A stretch of 43,855 bases of DNA from contig CALKUS010000017.1 of NCBI GenBank assembly GCA_937996755.1, positions 1-43,855 on the forward strand. The letters run 5' to 3'. Shown here in pieces: positions 1 to 7,241 of this stretch (its first letter is position 1; each line of letters opens with the position of its first letter). The notes beneath the pieces were generated by a model, which was not told the DNA's origin, searched no databases, and saw only the letters and a list, made by a program, of their open reading frames with translations. Both the position numbers and the translations under genes were made by a program. The DNA comes from an uncultured Pseudomonadota bacterium. GTDB taxonomy: Bacteria > Pseudomonadota > Gammaproteobacteria > Xanthomonadales > Ahniellaceae.

Positions 1-2
1 CG

Positions 3-78
3 TGCTCTGAACATTCCAGAGCAAGCCAGGCTCCAGAATTGCGCCCTAGCCCCTAGTCCCTAGTCCCTAGACCCTGCG
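3..78. repeat. Heptamer array CCCTAGN (one arm) next to a small hairpin
   Basis: Positions 44-78 are tandem 7-bp units: CCCTAGC, CCCTAGT, CCCTAGT, CCCTAGA, CCCTGCG. To its left, TGCTCTG at 3-9 pairs with CAGAGCA at 17-23. The array has the same unit and the same ends (GCCCTAGC to CCCTGC) as the right arm of the element at 30461-30603, so it is probably the right arm of a similar inverted pair whose left arm lies outside the window. It ends five bases before the GTG start of the next gene and leaves no room for a normal ribosome binding site. The repeat is directly visible; any function is inference. Confidence 0.8.
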
Positions 79-82
79 CGCC

Positions 83-661
83 GTGACGCGACTCGCTGCC
101 CTCCTCCGCACCGTCCGCGCTTGCACGATCTGCGCGCCACACCTCCCGCTCGGCCCGCGACCGGTGCTGCGCGCTTCGTCGACGGCACGCGTGCTCATCG
201 TCGGCCAGGCGCCTGGCACGAAGGTGCACGCGAGCGGCGTGCCGTGGGACGACCGCAGCGGTGACCGGTTGCGCGCATGGCTCGCGATGGAGCGCGACAC
301 GTTCTACGACGAATCGCGCATCGCGATCGTGCCCATGGGCTTCTGCTATCCCGGCAAGGCCGGCTCGGGGGACGCGCCGCCGCGGCGCGAGTGCGTGCCG
401 GCATGGCACTCCAAGCTGCTCGCGATGATGCCCGCGGTGAAGCTCACGCTGCTCGTCGGCCAGTACGCGCAGCGCGAATACCTCGGCACGCGCGACCTCA
501 CCGACGCCGTGCGCCGCTGGCGCGAGCACGACCCGCGCTTCCTGCCGCTACCGCACCCGAGCCCGCGCAACGTCGCGTGGTTCGTGCGCAATCCGTGGTT
601 CGAGGATGAGCTGTTGCCCGTGCTGCGCGAGCGCGTCGCAGCTGCGCTCGGGAGCGGATAG
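83..661 (+). CDS. Uracil-DNA glycosylase family protein (family 4-like)
   Basis: The 192-aa protein belongs to the uracil-DNA glycosylase superfamily, enzymes that remove uracil from DNA as the first step of base excision repair. Motif 1 is GQAPG at residues 41-45 and motif 2 is HPSPRN at 158-163, the two active-site loops of the superfamily. Short Cys-containing segments (C14 and C17, C88, C104) resemble the Fe-S ligands of family 4 and 5 enzymes, but I did not confirm a full ligand set. The start is GTG, chosen because family members begin close to the LAALL...C..C segment; there is no ATG before residue 69. No Shine-Dalgarno sequence is visible because a heptamer array runs up to the start. 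The gene converges on pgpA and its TAG stop lies inside the next repeat element. Confidence 0.85.
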   Translation: MTRLAALLRTVRACTICAPHLPLGPRPVLRASSTARVLIVGQAPGTKVHASGVPWDDRSGDRLRAWLAMERDTFYDESRIAIVPMGFCYPGKAGSGDAPPRRECVPAWHSKLLAMMPAVKLTLLVGQYAQREYLGTRDLTDAVRRWREHDPRFLPLPHPSPRNVAWFVRNPWFEDELLPVLRERVAAALGSG

Positions 662-742
662 CGGCAAGAGCTCGCTCGACGCTGCGTCATGCTGCTCTTG
701 CCGCTCCCCGCTCCCCGCTCACCGCTTCCCGCTTTCCGCTCA
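650..742. repeat. Inverted CCGCTNN heptamer element between convergent genes
   Basis: The right arm, 701-742, is six tandem 7-bp units CCGCTCC, CCGCTCC, CCGCTCA, CCGCTTC, CCGCTTT, CCGCTCA. The left arm, 650-671, read on the other strand gives two more CCGCTNN units. The inner stem is perfect over 11 bp: 661-671 (GCGGCAAGAGC) with 694-704, around a 22-nt core. The stop of the glycosylase gene (659-661) lies in the left arm and the pgpA stop (740-742) is the last unit of the right arm. A hairpin shared by two convergent genes could act as a bidirectional terminator, but no T tract follows either side. Confidence 0.8.
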
Positions 743-1291
743 CGCCGTTCGCTGCACGACCCACAACGCCCCGAGCATCAGCGCACCGGCCCAGATGCCC
801 GCGAACGCATCGTCGAGCATCGTCCCGAAGCCGCCCTTGACCTGCTTGTCGGCCCAACTCGCGGGCCAGGGCTTCGCGATGTCGCAGAGGCGGAACGCGA
901 GGAAGCCGACGACGAGCACGGCACCGAGCGACGGCGCGCCGAACAGTTGCGGCGCCCGTGCGACGGCGAAGTCGGCGATCGCGAGCGTGAGCCACTGCCC
1001 TACCCACTCGTCCACGACGACGACACCGGGATCCTGGCGGCCGAGCTTCGCGATCACGCGGTCGGCGGCCCAGGTGCCGAGCGCGAACAGCGCGACGATC
1101 GCGAGCAGCTGCCACGGCCATGCGAGCTCGCGCAGCGCGAGCCACGGCGCGATCGCGAACAGGCTGCCGACCGTGCCCGGCGCGAACGGCGAGAAGCCGC
1201 CGCCGGCGCCGCTCGCGATCCAGCCCGCGGGATCGCGCACCAGCATGCCGATCTCGGCGCGCGACAACTGGTTCGATGCGCGCACCGTCAT
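740..1291 (-). CDS. pgpA: Phosphatidylglycerophosphatase A
   Basis: This 183-aa inner-membrane protein removes phosphate from phosphatidylglycerol phosphate, the last step of phosphatidylglycerol synthesis. Family features are the early GGGFSPFAPGTVGS stretch (residues about 29-42), the VVDEWVGQ acidic motif, and FRLCDIAKPWPAS followed by GGFGTMLDD near the C terminus. Three to four hydrophobic segments are visible. The ATG at 1291 was chosen over longer readings because AGGAAGG stands about seven bases upstream and the start overlaps the thiL stop as ATGA, a translational-coupling arrangement. It is the last gene of the glyA-to-pgpA block. The stop codon lies in a repeat element. Confidence 0.93.
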   Translation of the reverse strand: MTVRASNQLSRAEIGMLVRDPAGWIASGAGGGFSPFAPGTVGSLFAIAPWLALRELAWPWQLLAIVALFALGTWAADRVIAKLGRQDPGVVVVDEWVGQWLTLAIADFAVARAPQLFGAPSLGAVLVVGFLAFRLCDIAKPWPASWADKQVKGGFGTMLDDAFAGIWAGALMLGALWVVQRTA

Positions 1292-2220
1292 CGCGAACCC
1301 TTCCTGAAGTGGACGTAGCCGCGACGCGCGAGCGCGCGGCCGGTTGCGTCGCGCAAGCCGCGCTCGCGCTCGATGCGCCCGATGCGCGTGAGCGGCAGGC
1401 GCAGCTCGCGCGCGATGTCCGCGACGCGGGCAACGCGCCGCGCCGGCACCGTGAAGCACAGCTCGTAGTCGTCGCCGCCGCCGAGCTGCAATGCCCGCAC
1501 GTCGGTCACGGCGTCACGCAGCGCTCTCGACGAAGGCAGTGCGTCGACGTCGAGCATCGCACCGACACCACTCGCATCGAGCACGTGGCCGAGGTCGGCC
1601 GCGAGGCCGTCGGACACGTCGATCGCGGCGCTCGCGATGCCGCGCAGCGCAAGCCCGAGCGCGACGCGCGGCACCGGCCGATCGAGCCGCACGCGCAGCT
1701 TCGCGTTGCGCGGGTTCGCGAGCCCGGCCGCGGCGTCGCCCAGCGTGCCCGAGACGAAGATCGCGTCGCCCGCGCGTGCGCCATCGCGCCGCAACGCGCG
1801 CCGCGGCGGCACGAAGCCGTGCGCCTGCACCGTGATCGTGAGCGGCCCACGCGTGGTATCGCCGCCGACGAGCGCGACGCCGTGCCGTTTCGCGAGCGCC
1901 GCGAACCCGCGCGCGAAGCCGCGCACCCAGGTCGCGTCAGGTTCGGGCAACGTGAGCGCGAGCGTGGCCCAGCCCGGCTCCGCGCCCATCGCCGCGAGGT
2001 CGCTCAAATTGACGGCAAGCGACTTCCAGCCGACGTCGGCCGCAGACGTGCCGCGCAGAAAATGCACGCCCTCGACCATCGTGTCCATCACCACGACGAG
2101 CTCGCGCCCGCGCGGCACGCGCAGCACGGCGCCATCGTCGCCGATGCCGAGCGCGACGTCGCGACGGTGCGATGCCGTCGCGCGCGATATCAGGTCGATG
2201 AGCTCGAATTCGCCGGCCAT
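1288..2220 (-). CDS. thiL: Thiamine-monophosphate kinase
   Basis: The 310-aa protein phosphorylates thiamine monophosphate to thiamine pyrophosphate with ATP, the final step of cofactor synthesis in the cytoplasm. It has the AIR synthase-like fold signature: GIGDDGAVL at residues 25-33, MDTMVEGVHF at 45-54, the N-terminal half ending in LVGGDTTRGP near 117-126, and DVSDGLAADLGH in the C-terminal half. The length is normal for the family. It lies 19 bp downstream of nusB and overlaps pgpA by four bases (ATGA). The nusB-thiL-pgpA order is common in beta- and gammaproteobacteria, which supports the assignment. Confidence 0.95.
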   Translation of the reverse strand: MAGEFELIDLISRATASHRRDVALGIGDDGAVLRVPRGRELVVVMDTMVEGVHFLRGTSAADVGWKSLAVNLSDLAAMGAEPGWATLALTLPEPDATWVRGFARGFAALAKRHGVALVGGDTTRGPLTITVQAHGFVPPRRALRRDGARAGDAIFVSGTLGDAAAGLANPRNAKLRVRLDRPVPRVALGLALRGIASAAIDVSDGLAADLGHVLDASGVGAMLDVDALPSSRALRDAVTDVRALQLGGGDDYELCFTVPARRVARVADIARELRLPLTRIGRIERERGLRDATGRALARRGYVHFRKGSR

Positions 2221-2239
2221 GCGGCGAGGATAGCGTGCG

Positions 2240-2692
2240 TCAGCGGCGGTATTCCGCCGCGCGCCACTCCGCGGCGGCCTTGTCGAGCACGCCGTTCACG
2301 TAGGTGTGGCCGAAGTCGGCGCCGAAGCGCTTCGCGACCTCGATCGCCTCGTTGATGACGACGCGGTACGGCACGTCCACGCGGTGGACCAGCTCGTACG
2401 CGGCGAGGCGCAGCACGGCACGCTCGATCGGGTCCACTTCCTCGACTTCGCGGTCGAGGTACGGACGCAGCTTCGCGTCGAGCTCGGCGAGATGCTTCTC
2501 GACGCCCGTGAGCAGGTCGTGGAAGTACTCGATGTCCGCGACTTCCATCTCCTGCTCGTGCTCGAACTGGCGGATCACCGCCGGCATGCTCGAGCCCGAG
2601 ACCTGCCACGCGTACATCGCCTGCAGCGCGCGGCGACGCGCGCGGCTGCGCGCGGCGAGATCGATGCCGTCTTTTCGAGAAGAGGTGTTCAT
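2240..2692 (-). CDS. nusB: Transcription antitermination factor NusB
   Basis: The protein of about 150 aa is all-helical NusB, which with NusE (ribosomal protein S10) binds boxA RNA and helps antitermination of ribosomal RNA transcription. Visible family features are the basic N terminus ARSRARRRALQAMYAW, then DPIERAVLRLAAYEL and the conserved INEAIEVAKRFG segment near the C terminus. I chose the ATG at 2692; a GTG at 2704 would add four residues and overlap the ribH stop. Neither start has a strong Shine-Dalgarno sequence. The gene follows ribH by four bases with the ATG start, which suggests co-translation. Confidence 0.94.
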   Translation of the reverse strand: MNTSSRKDGIDLAARSRARRRALQAMYAWQVSGSSMPAVIRQFEHEQEMEVADIEYFHDLLTGVEKHLAELDAKLRPYLDREVEEVDPIERAVLRLAAYELVHRVDVPYRVVINEAIEVAKRFGADFGHTYVNGVLDKAAAEWRAAEYRR

Positions 2693-2696
2693 TCGT

Positions 2697-3218
2697 TCAG
2701 GCACTGGCCCAGGCGCACAGCGAGGCCATTTCGAGCGCGGCGAGCGCGGCTTCCGCGCCCTTGTTGCCGTCGTCGCCGCCGGCGCGCGCGAGCGCCTGCG
2801 CTTCGTTCTCGCACGCGAGCACGCCGTTCGCGACCGGGATACCCGTGTCGATCGCCACCTGCATGAGCCCGCGCGCCGATTCGTTCACGATCACTTCGTA
2901 GTGGCTGGTTTCGCCGCGCACCACGCAGCCAAGCGCGACGATCGCGTCGGCGCGGCCGCCCTGCGCGATCGCGCGTGCGGCCTGCGGCAGCTCCCATGCA
3001 CCCGGCACGCGCACGAGCGTGATCGAGTCGGGCGCGACGCCGTGGTCCTCCAGCGCGGCGAGCGCGCCTTCGATGAGCCGGTCGACGATGCCCTGATTGA
3101 AGCGCGCGGCGACCACCGCGATGCGTGCCGCATCGCGCGCACGCGGCGCCACGTCGCGCACGCCGAAGCGCGCGAGGTCGACGTCGGGTTGGCCGCTGCC
3201 AGCGTGCTGTCTACTCAT
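2697..3218 (-). CDS. ribH: 6,7-dimethyl-8-ribityllumazine synthase
   Basis: The 173-aa lumazine synthase condenses 5-amino-6-ribitylamino-uracil with the 4-carbon product of RibB to give 6,7-dimethyl-8-ribityllumazine, the penultimate step of riboflavin synthesis. Recognisable stretches are ARFNQGIVDRL near residue 40, VPGAWELPQAAR near 71, and GCVVRGETSHYEVI near 97 with the catalytic-site histidine. It has about 20 extra N-terminal residues before the conserved core. The start at 3218 overlaps the end of the upstream ribB gene by eight bases, so the two are probably translationally coupled. Confidence 0.95.
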   Translation of the reverse strand: MSRQHAGSGQPDVDLARFGVRDVAPRARDAARIAVVAARFNQGIVDRLIEGALAALEDHGVAPDSITLVRVPGAWELPQAARAIAQGGRADAIVALGCVVRGETSHYEVIVNESARGLMQVAIDTGIPVANGVLACENEAQALARAGGDDGNKGAEAALAALEMASLCAWASA

Positions 3219-4302
3219 GGGGAGCGGCGTACTCTACCACCTCGATCCCGAAGCCCGAGAGGCCCGGGAAGCGGCGCGGCGCACCGAGCACGCGGATGCG
3301 CGCGAGGCCGAGCGCGCGCAACACCTGCGCGCCGAGTCCGCTGCGACGCCAGTCGCCCGCGTGCTGTGCATGTCCGTCGCCGGCGAGGCGCGCGACGGTG
3401 TCGCGACGATCGTCGGCGCCGGCCAGGACCACGAGCACGCCGTGCCCGGCCAGCGCGATCTCGCGCAGCGCACGCGCCGGGCCGACGGCGCCACCGCCGA
3501 GCTCGTGCACGCCCAGCGCATCGGCCAGCGGGTCCTGAACGTGCACGCGCACGAGCGGCGCGGGCTGCGTCGCCGGCTCGCCGCGCACGAGCGCATGGTG
3601 CAACGTGCCGTCCAGGAGCGATCGGAAGACGTGCAACCGGAATGGGCCCGCATCGGTCGTGACGTCGCGCTCGAGCACGCGCTCGACGAGGCGTTCGTGC
3701 GCGAGGCGGTGGCGGATCAGGTCCTCGATGCTGCCGATCTTCAGCCCGTGCTTGCGCGCGAAGCGTTCGAGCTGCGGCCGCCGCGCCATGCTGCCGTCCT
3801 CGTCGAGGATCTCGACGAGGACGCCCGCCGGCTCGAAGCCGGCCATGCCGGCCAGGTCGGACGCCGCTTCCGTGTGGCCCGCGCGCACGAGCACGCCGCC
3901 GGGCTGCGCCGCGAGCGGGAACACGTGGCCGGGCTGCGTGAGGTCGCGCGGCGAGGCGTCGCGCGCGACGGCCGTGCGGATGGTGTGCGCGCGGTCGTGC
4001 GCGGAGATTCCCGTGGTCACGCCGCTCGCGGCTTCGATCGACACCGTGAAGTTCGTGCCATAGGGCGAGCCGTTGTCGACCACCATCGGGCCGAGCCCGA
4101 GCTTCGCGCAGCGCGCCTGCGACAACGAAAGACAGATGAGCCCGCGCGCCTCGCGCGCCATGAAGTTCACGTCCTCGGGCCGCACGCATTCCGCGGCCAT
4201 CACGAGGTCGCCTTCGTTCTCGCGGTCCTCGTCGTCGACGAGCACGATCATCCGGCCGGCGCTGATTTCCGCGACGAGCTCGGGCACGGGCGCGAAGCTC
4301 AC
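3211..4302 (-). CDS. ribB: 3,4-dihydroxy-2-butanone 4-phosphate synthase with degenerate GTP cyclohydrolase II-like domain (RibBX type)
   Basis: This 363-aa protein has an intact N-terminal DHBP synthase domain (about residues 5-205), which converts ribulose 5-phosphate to the 4-carbon unit of riboflavin. The acidic active-site segment DDEDRENEGDLVMAAE is at 23-38 and the RAGHTEA motif at 140-146. The C-terminal part (about 207-363) aligns with GTP cyclohydrolase II in outline, but the zinc-site region that normally holds three cysteines is replaced by RVHVQDPLADALG at 252-264, and no compensating cysteines are present. This matches the published RibBX variant of proteobacteria, so only RibB activity is expected. 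The start is GTG, taken because it forms a GTGA overlap with ribE. Confidence 0.93.
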   Translation of the reverse strand: MSFAPVPELVAEISAGRMIVLVDDEDRENEGDLVMAAECVRPEDVNFMAREARGLICLSLSQARCAKLGLGPMVVDNGSPYGTNFTVSIEAASGVTTGISAHDRAHTIRTAVARDASPRDLTQPGHVFPLAAQPGGVLVRAGHTEAASDLAGMAGFEPAGVLVEILDEDGSMARRPQLERFARKHGLKIGSIEDLIRHRLAHERLVERVLERDVTTDAGPFRLHVFRSLLDGTLHHALVRGEPATQPAPLVRVHVQDPLADALGVHELGGGAVGPARALREIALAGHGVLVVLAGADDRRDTVARLAGDGHAQHAGDWRRSGLGAQVLRALGLARIRVLGAPRRFPGLSGFGIEVVEYAAPHE

Positions 4303-4898
4303 GGCGTGCCCCTGCGCGCGGCGAGCAGCCGATCGAGGTAGCGCGCGACGAGGTCGATCTCCACGTTCACGCGGTCGCCCACCCGGCGCGAGCCGAACGT
4401 GGTCACGGCCATCGTGTGCGGGATCAACGCGACGTCGAAGCCGTCGGCGTCGACGCCGTTCACCGTCAGGCTGACGCCGTCGAGGCAGATCGAGCCCTTC
4501 TCGGCGACGAAGCGCGACAGCTCGGGCGGCAGCGTGAAGCGCCAGCGATGCGCGCGCGCATCGGGCTCGATCGCGGCGACGGCCGCGATGCCGTCGACGT
4601 GGCCGCTCACCAGGTGGCCGCCGAGCGCATCGCCGACGCGCAACGCGGACTCCAGGTTCACCACGTCGCGCTCGCGCAGCGCGCCCAGCGTCGAACGCTC
4701 GAGCGTTTCGCGCGAGAGGTCGAACGAAAGCCGCGCGCCTTCCATCGCGACCACCGTGAGGCAGACCCCGTTCACGGCGATGCTGTCGCCGAGCGCGGGC
4801 GCCGCCAGCACGGCTGCTTCGACGACGAGGCGCAGGTCGCCGCCGTGCCATTCCGCGCCGCGTACCACGCCAGTTCCCTGCACGAGCCCGGTGAACAT
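4299..4898 (-). CDS. ribE: Riboflavin synthase, alpha chain
   Basis: The 199-aa enzyme dismutates two molecules of 6,7-dimethyl-8-ribityllumazine to riboflavin. It shows the two tandem lumazine-binding repeats of the family: MFTGLVQGTG with GDSIAVNGVCLTV in the first (residues 1-97) and LVSGHVDG with GSICLDGVSLTVNGV in the second (about 97-199). Length and the MFTGL start are typical. The ATG shares one base with the ribD TGA stop (TGATG), and its own stop overlaps the GTG of ribB, so ribD, ribE and ribB are likely translated together. Confidence 0.95.
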   Translation of the reverse strand: MFTGLVQGTGVVRGAEWHGGDLRLVVEAAVLAAPALGDSIAVNGVCLTVVAMEGARLSFDLSRETLERSTLGALRERDVVNLESALRVGDALGGHLVSGHVDGIAAVAAIEPDARAHRWRFTLPPELSRFVAEKGSICLDGVSLTVNGVDADGFDVALIPHTMAVTTFGSRRVGDRVNVEIDLVARYLDRLLAARRGTP

Positions 4899-6001
4899 CA
4901 GGCGGCGACCTTCGGACGCAACAGCAGGCGCAGCGTGTCGCCCACTTCGCGCCGGTCGACGGTCGCGAAACGCACGCGCGTATCGAGCGACGCGAGCGGC
5001 GGCAGGTTCAGCAGCGGCAGGCCGGTGTCGCCGATCACGCTCGTGTCCACGTACAGCAGCAGTTCGTCGACGAGGCCTGCGTGCAGCAGCGCGCCCGACA
5101 ACGTGGGGCCCGCCTCCACCTGTACCTCGTTGATGCCGCGCTGCGCGAGCTCGGCCATCACGATCGCGAGGCCGAGGCCGGTTGCGTGGTGCGGCACGCT
5201 CATGAGCTGGCCCGGCGGCACGTGGCGATTGCGCGAAACGGCTTCCGGCTCGCAGCAGACGAGGCTCGGCGCCGCGCCGTCCATCACGCGCCGACCGGCC
5301 GGGATGCGCAGGTGCGAATCGAGCACCACGCGCAGCGGTGGCGCGAAGGCGGTCTCGTCGTCGAAACGCACGGTGAGCTGCGGGTCGTCGGCGAGCACGG
5401 TGCCGATGCCCGTCATGATCGCGCTCGATCGCGCGCGCCAGCGCATGACGTCGGCGCGGGCACGTTCGTCGGTGATCCAGCGGCTCTCGCCATCGGCGAG
5501 CGCGACGCGGCCATCGAGCGTGCCCGCCAGCTTCACGCGCACCCAGGGCCGCCCGCGCTCGAGGCGCGAGAAGAAACCGCGGTTGAGCTCGCGCGCAGCG
5601 TCGCGCATCAGCCCCGTCTCCACCGCGATGCCCGCGGATTGCAGCGCCGCGTGGCCGCGACCGTCGACCTGCGGGAACGGATCGGCCGCCGCCGCGACGA
5701 CGCGCGCGACGCCGGCCGCGACGAGCGCGTCCGCGCACGGCGGCGTGCGGCCGTGGTGCGCGCACGGCTCGAGCGTGACGTAGGCCGTCGCGCCACGCGC
5801 CTCGTCCCCCGCTTCGCGCAGCGCGAACACCTCGGCGTGCGGCTCGCCCGCGCGCGCATGGAAGCCTTCGCCCACGACGTCGCCGTCGCGTGCGATCACG
5901 CAACCGACGCGCGGATTCGGGTTCGTCGTGTAGAGGCCACGCTCGGCGAGCCGCAGCGCGCGCGCCATCATCGCGTGGTCGAAAGCAGTAAAGGTCGTCA
6001 T
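4898..6001 (-). CDS. ribD: Bifunctional diaminohydroxyphosphoribosylaminopyrimidine deaminase / reductase
   Basis: The 367-aa protein carries out two steps of riboflavin synthesis: deamination of the pyrimidine, then NADPH-dependent reduction of the ribosyl side chain. The N-terminal deaminase domain (1-145) has the zinc site HAE at 55-57 and PCAHHGRTPPC at 79-89. The C-terminal reductase domain (about 150-367) shows VRVKLAGTLDGRVAL, then GIGTVLADDPQLTVR and the EAGPTLSGALL stretch. The ATG start lies three bases past the stop of the upstream acetyltransferase gene, behind GGGAGAAGTAGG, which is part of a sequence next to a strong hairpin. Confidence 0.95.
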   Translation of the reverse strand: MTTFTAFDHAMMARALRLAERGLYTTNPNPRVGCVIARDGDVVGEGFHARAGEPHAEVFALREAGDEARGATAYVTLEPCAHHGRTPPCADALVAAGVARVVAAAADPFPQVDGRGHAALQSAGIAVETGLMRDAARELNRGFFSRLERGRPWVRVKLAGTLDGRVALADGESRWITDERARADVMRWRARSSAIMTGIGTVLADDPQLTVRFDDETAFAPPLRVVLDSHLRIPAGRRVMDGAAPSLVCCEPEAVSRNRHVPPGQLMSVPHHATGLGLAIVMAELAQRGINEVQVEAGPTLSGALLHAGLVDELLLYVDTSVIGDTGLPLLNLPPLASLDTRVRFATVDRREVGDTLRLLLRPKVAA

Positions 6002-6004
6002 GAC

Positions 6005-6556
6005 CTACTTCTCCCTCCCCTGCGCATGCAGGGGAGGGTTGCGGAGGGGTGCATTGGACTGCCCGGGCGAGATTGACATGACAGTGATGTCGGCACCATC
6101 GAGCGTCATGCGCCCGCACGCCTTCCAGCCCATCGCTTCGTAATACGCCATCGCGTCCGTCGTGTAGAGGTAGAGCTCGCGCACGGCGAGCGATCGCGCG
6201 TCCGCCACGATGCGCTCGACGAGCGCACGCCCGATGCCGCGCCCGCGCGATGCCGGCCGCACGAACACGCTCGCCAGCCACGGGCTCCACGCGCGGATGC
6301 GCTCGTGGTCGTTCGCGAGCAGGCTCGCGGAACCCGCCAGCTCGTCGTCCTCGAAGGCGAGGATCGTCGTCGGTATCGCGCAATGCGCGCGATGCGTCTC
6401 GAGCTCGGCCTGCGCGGCCTCCAGCGTCCAGCCGGGAAGCAGGCTGCCCCACGCGCCGAAGTGCCAGCGCGCGAGCGTGGCGGCGTGGGCCGGCGCGTCG
6501 GCGAGATAGCCGAAGCGCAGCGCCGGTGCGGCAGGCGCGCGCGCCGGCCCGCTCAT
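6005..6556 (-). CDS. GNAT family N-acetyltransferase
   Basis: The 183-aa protein has a GCN5-related acetyltransferase fold. The acetyl-CoA pyrophosphate loop (motif A) is at about residues 97-116, VFVRPASRGRGIGRALVERI, followed by LYLYTTDAMAYYEAMGWK at about 129-144, the usual motif B region. The substrate cannot be told. The last 18 residues (166-183) read through the hairpin repeat before ribD and are probably not part of the fold. The start overlaps the nrdR stop as ATGA. The gene is an insertion between nrdR and ribD compared with the usual order, so its link to riboflavin or deoxynucleotide control is not implied. Confidence 0.85.
   Translation of the reverse strand: MSGPARAPAAPALRFGYLADAPAHAATLARWHFGAWGSLLPGWTLEAAQAELETHRAHCAIPTTILAFEDDELAGSASLLANDHERIRAWSPWLASVFVRPASRGRGIGRALVERIVADARSLAVRELYLYTTDAMAYYEAMGWKACGRMTLDGADITVMSISPGQSNAPLRNPPLHAQGREK
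6013..6038. repeat. Perfect 11-bp hairpin at the GNAT/ribD junction
   Basis: CCCTCCCCTGC at 6013-6023 pairs perfectly with GCAGGGGAGGG at 6028-6038 around GCAT. It lies inside the last codons of the acetyltransferase gene and just upstream of the ribD start on the minus strand. The sequence looks like the dispersed GC-rich intergenic palindromes seen in many proteobacteria rather than ordinary coding sequence. As RNA it could slow ribosomes or compete for the purine-rich ribD ribosome binding region; it has no T tract. The structure is seen; the role is inference. Confidence 0.7.
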
Positions 6557-7074
6557 TTCTTCGCCTTCGCCGGCAGCGCGTCCTCGCCGAGCAGCGACAG
6601 CTGCCGGCCTTCCAGCCGCGGGATGTCGCGCTCGAGGCGCTCGACCTCCTCACGGAAGGCCTGCACGTCCTCGAAGCGGCGGTAGACGCTGGCGAAGCGC
6701 ACGTACGCCACCTGGTCGACGGCCTTCAGCTCGTCCATCACCCAGTCGCCGAGCAGGCGCGAGTTGATCTCCTTCTCGCCCGAGGTGCGCATGCGCTTCA
6801 CGAGGTGCTCGACGATCACGTCGACCGCATCGCTGCCCACCGGCCGCTTCTGCAGCGCGCGCTCCAGGCCGAGCCTGAGCTTGCGCTCGTCGAACGCCTC
6901 GCGGCGGCCGTCGTGCTTGATGATCGACGGCAACTTCAGCTCCGCCGTCTCGAACGTGTTGAACCGCTCGCCGCACTGCGGGCACTCGCGCCGACGCCGC
7001 ACCGTCATGCCGTCCTCGGTGAGGCGCGAATCGATCACCCGCGTGTCTTCGTGGTGGCAGAAGGGGCAATGCAT
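6553..7074 (-). CDS. nrdR: Transcriptional repressor NrdR
   Basis: The 173-aa protein represses ribonucleotide reductase genes in response to bound ATP or dATP. It starts with the zinc ribbon: C3 and C6 (MHCPFC) with C31 and C34 (CPQC), then an ATP-cone domain from about residue 48 to 140 containing KHDGRREAFDERKL. The C-terminal tail (about 145-173) is basic and family-variable. The ATG at 7074 is fixed by the zinc ribbon; longer readings add unrelated sequence from the intergenic repeat. No NrdR box was searched for. It is followed by the acetyltransferase gene with a 4-nt overlap. Confidence 0.96.
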   Translation of the reverse strand: MHCPFCHHEDTRVIDSRLTEDGMTVRRRRECPQCGERFNTFETAELKLPSIIKHDGRREAFDERKLRLGLERALQKRPVGSDAVDVIVEHLVKRMRTSGEKEINSRLLGDWVMDELKAVDQVAYVRFASVYRRFEDVQAFREEVERLERDIPRLEGRQLSLLGEDALPAKAKK

Positions 7075-7122
7075 CCGAAGCAGTCGTGGGGTCTTGGCTC
7101 TTGCGTTCCGCTTTCGCGATTC

Positions 7123-7231
7123 GAGTCTGGGTCTGAGTCTGGGTGTGCAAGCTCGAAGCGCAATACAAGTGGTCAATCGTCCAACGCCAACTTCGGTGCA
7201 CTCGCACTCAGACCCAGACTCAGACTACGGC
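7123..7231. repeat. Inverted hexamer element (RRGTCT units) between glyA and nrdR
   Basis: Left arm 7123-7148 is made of 6-bp units GAGTCT, GGGTCT, GAGTCT, GGGTGT. The right arm at about 7199-7229, read on the opposite strand, gives TAGTCT, GAGTCT, GGGTCT, GAGTGC, GAGTGC. A core of about 50 bp separates them. It has the same design as the heptamer elements but uses another unit. On the minus strand it lies ten bases after the glyA stop and 48 bases before the nrdR start. The core holds only a weak promoter-like pair (TTGGCG, 17 bp, TGTATT on the minus strand), which I do not call. Confidence 0.75.
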
Positions 7232-7241
7232 CCGCGAACGC

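Noticed and set aside
2704..2704. GTG start four codons upstream of the chosen nusB ATG
   Set aside because: It would overlap ribH by eight bases and adds residues not typical of NusB; the ATG at 2692 is preferred but the difference is minor.
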